Shown here in pieces: positions 5,402 through 6,731 of a stretch of DNA of 6,731 nucleotides. A program made the translations under genes and the position numbers. Below the pieces are notes generated by a model that was not told the DNA's origin, did not search any database, and saw only the letters and a list, made by a program, of their open reading frames with translations. Source of the stretch: Flavobacteriaceae bacterium (lineage in GTDB: Bacteria > Bacteroidota > Bacteroidia > Flavobacteriales > Flavobacteriaceae); NCBI GenBank assembly GCA_030590765.1, contig JAUVCP010000127.1, forward strand, positions 1-6,731, in the 5' to 3' direction. How positions within the stretch are numbered: position 1 is the stretch's first letter; the number at the start of each line of letters is the position of its first letter.

Positions 5402-6731
5402 ATGATCAAAAAATTTATACTTGTTGTATTTTTCTTATTCTCTGTTTTTTCGGCTATAGCTCAGATCAACACAAGAGATATGCCATCATATGACAATCGA
5501 TTTGTTGAAAATGATTATGACACAGGGGATCCATATGATACTACTCGAGTTGACACCAAAGAAATTGAAGTAAAATTAAGCGGTAAAACCTACTACAAAG
5601 ATTATAAAATTATAAACTATAAAAAAGACACTACTCATATTGACACTACTTTAAACATTAAGGACGACTATACTTTTAATTATTTAAGAAAAGACAATTT
5701 AGAATTAATGGCTTTTGCTAATCAGGGGCAAACCTTTACAACTTTGGCACATACCTTTGATAATTATTCTACTTATCCAAAAATTGGTGCTCGGGCACAG
5801 CATTTTAATTTTTATGAAGTAGAAGATGTTATGTACTATAAAGTGCCAACACCTACAACACAGCTGATGTACAAAAAAGGCATGGAACAAGGCCAGGTTT
5901 TAAATGGAATTTTCACTTTTAATACATCCGAAAGACTCAATGCATCCATTTCCTTTAAGGGAATGCGTTCCTTAGGAAAATACAGACATTCTTTAAGTGA
6001 TCATGGAAATGCAAGAGTTACCGTAAGCTACAACACTAAAAATGAGCGTTATTTTATTCGAACTCACATAGTTGCTCAGGATTTAAATAATGACCAAAAT
6101 GGCGGTTTAACCGATGAATCTATTGAAAATTTTGAAAGTGGCAATGCACAATTCAAAGATCGTAACAGACTGGTTACAAACTTTACAGATGCAAAAAGTA
6201 TATTGCGTGGAAATAGATATTTTCTGGATCATACCTATAAATTATGGGGCAAAAATGACACGCTTAGAACAATTCCTTCAGAACTAAAAATAGGACATGT
6301 ATTTAATTTTGAAAGAAAAAACTATGAATATGAACAAGATGCTGCCAATCCAATATTTGGATCTGCGTTTACATCAAATATAAAAGACCGGACAAAATAT
6401 TCGAAATTTTTTAATGAGGCTTATGTATCCCTAAATTCACCCATTACTTTAGGAGAGGTAAAGTTTAGAGTGAATAATTTTAATTACAAATATGAATACA
6501 AAAGCATTTTAATTAGTGATGACCAAATTATTGAATCAAATCTAAGTGGTAATTCCATTGCATTAGGAGGTGAATGGCATACACAGTTCAAAAAACTTAA
6601 TTTAAATGTAGATGCATCTACTATTATAAGTGGAAATTTGAACGGATACAATATGATTGCATCTATTGATTATGTAAAAGACAGCTTATTAAATATAAGT
6701 GCTCATGCTTTTAGAAATAGCAGAACACCAA
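5402..6731 (+). CDS. Putative outer-membrane porin, Porin_10-like (3'-partial)
   Basis: The frame is open from ATG at 5402 to the right edge (443 complete codons, no stop). It encodes a signal peptide (MIKK, then a hydrophobic FILVVFFLFSVFSAIA segment, cleavage near IAQ at residues 19-21), so the product is exported. An Asp/Thr-rich stretch follows (about 45-90: DTTRVDT, later DTTHIDTTLNIKDDYTFNYLRKDNLELM), then 'FANQGQTFTTLAHTF'. This N-terminal pattern is what I recognise from the 'putative porin' (Porin_10) proteins of Flavobacteriia. The remainder is made of short alternating hydrophobic/polar strands with frequent aromatics (for example LNASISFKGMRSLG, FKKLNLNVDAST), as expected of an outer-membrane beta-barrel. 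Substrate is unknown. It is divergent from rnhB across 95 bp that carry -7 boxes for both genes. The family name rests on motif memory rather than a search, but a secreted beta-barrel protein is well supported. Confidence 0.78.
   Translation, partial: MIKKFILVVFFLFSVFSAIAQINTRDMPSYDNRFVENDYDTGDPYDTTRVDTKEIEVKLSGKTYYKDYKIINYKKDTTHIDTTLNIKDDYTFNYLRKDNLELMAFANQGQTFTTLAHTFDNYSTYPKIGARAQHFNFYEVEDVMYYKVPTPTTQLMYKKGMEQGQVLNGIFTFNTSERLNASISFKGMRSLGKYRHSLSDHGNARVTVSYNTKNERYFIRTHIVAQDLNNDQNGGLTDESIENFESGNAQFKDRNRLVTNFTDAKSILRGNRYFLDHTYKLWGKNDTLRTIPSELKIGHVFNFERKNYEYEQDAANPIFGSAFTSNIKDRTKYSKFFNEAYVSLNSPITLGEVKFRVNNFNYKYEYKSILISDDQIIESNLSGNSIALGGEWHTQFKKLNLNVDASTIISGNLNGYNMIASIDYVKDSLLNISAHAFRNSRTP

Noticed and set aside
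5627..5650. Direct repeat GACACTACT with 15-bp period near the porin N-terminus
   Set aside because: Only two copies, explained by the Asp-Thr-Thr residues typical of this region; not a tandem-repeat locus.
5705..5890. Minus-strand open frame of 61 codons within the porin gene
   Set aside because: It is antisense to a long uninterrupted exported-protein frame and has no supporting features.

Overview
This is a low-GC window from a member of the Bacteroidota, most likely a flavobacterium (class Flavobacteriia). The evidence is the Bacteroidota promoter architecture (TTG, about 17-23 nt, then TAnnTTTG) in front of several genes, starts without Shine-Dalgarno sequences in A/T-rich leaders, short signal peptides ending in Ala-Gln, and a Porin_10-type outer-membrane protein next to rnhB. 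Species cannot be named from the sequence alone.

Layout. (1) 2-1546 (+): C-terminal 514 residues of pyruvate:ferredoxin/flavodoxin oxidoreductase (NifJ), cut by the window's left edge and closed by a good intrinsic terminator at 1564-1594. (2) 1626-2000 (+): small HEPN-domain protein without the HEPN ribonuclease motif. (3) 2020-3069 (-): NA37/NdpA (YejK-like) nucleoid-associated protein, convergent with the HEPN gene. (4) 3279-3683 (+): small secreted protein of unknown function with a TTG start and its own promoter. (5) 4644-3677 (-): two-gene RES-Xre toxin-antitoxin operon, antitoxin first, 8 bp gap, toxin second; the toxin's 3' end overlaps the secreted-protein gene by 7 bp. (6) 4707-5306 (-): ribonuclease HII (rnhB). 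(7) 5402 to the right edge (+): N-terminal 443 residues of a putative porin, divergent from rnhB. No intergenic stretch exceeds about 210 bp. No tRNA, rRNA, CRISPR array, insertion sequence or attachment site was seen.

How it fits together. The core-like genes (nifJ, rnhB, putative porin) flank a block of small or accessory-looking genes (HEPN, NA37, orphan secreted protein, RES-Xre). The most informative signal is the toxin-antitoxin control region. Two 14-bp dyad operators lie 21 bp apart (two helical turns), one between the -33 and -7 promoter elements and one over the predicted transcription start. This predicts tight autorepression by the antitoxin and shows that the antitoxin starts at 4644, not at the longer in-frame TTG upstream.

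No clearly new multi-gene system is evident. The candidates for a second look are the operator architecture, the non-catalytic HEPN protein, the NA37 protein and the unrecognised secreted protein.
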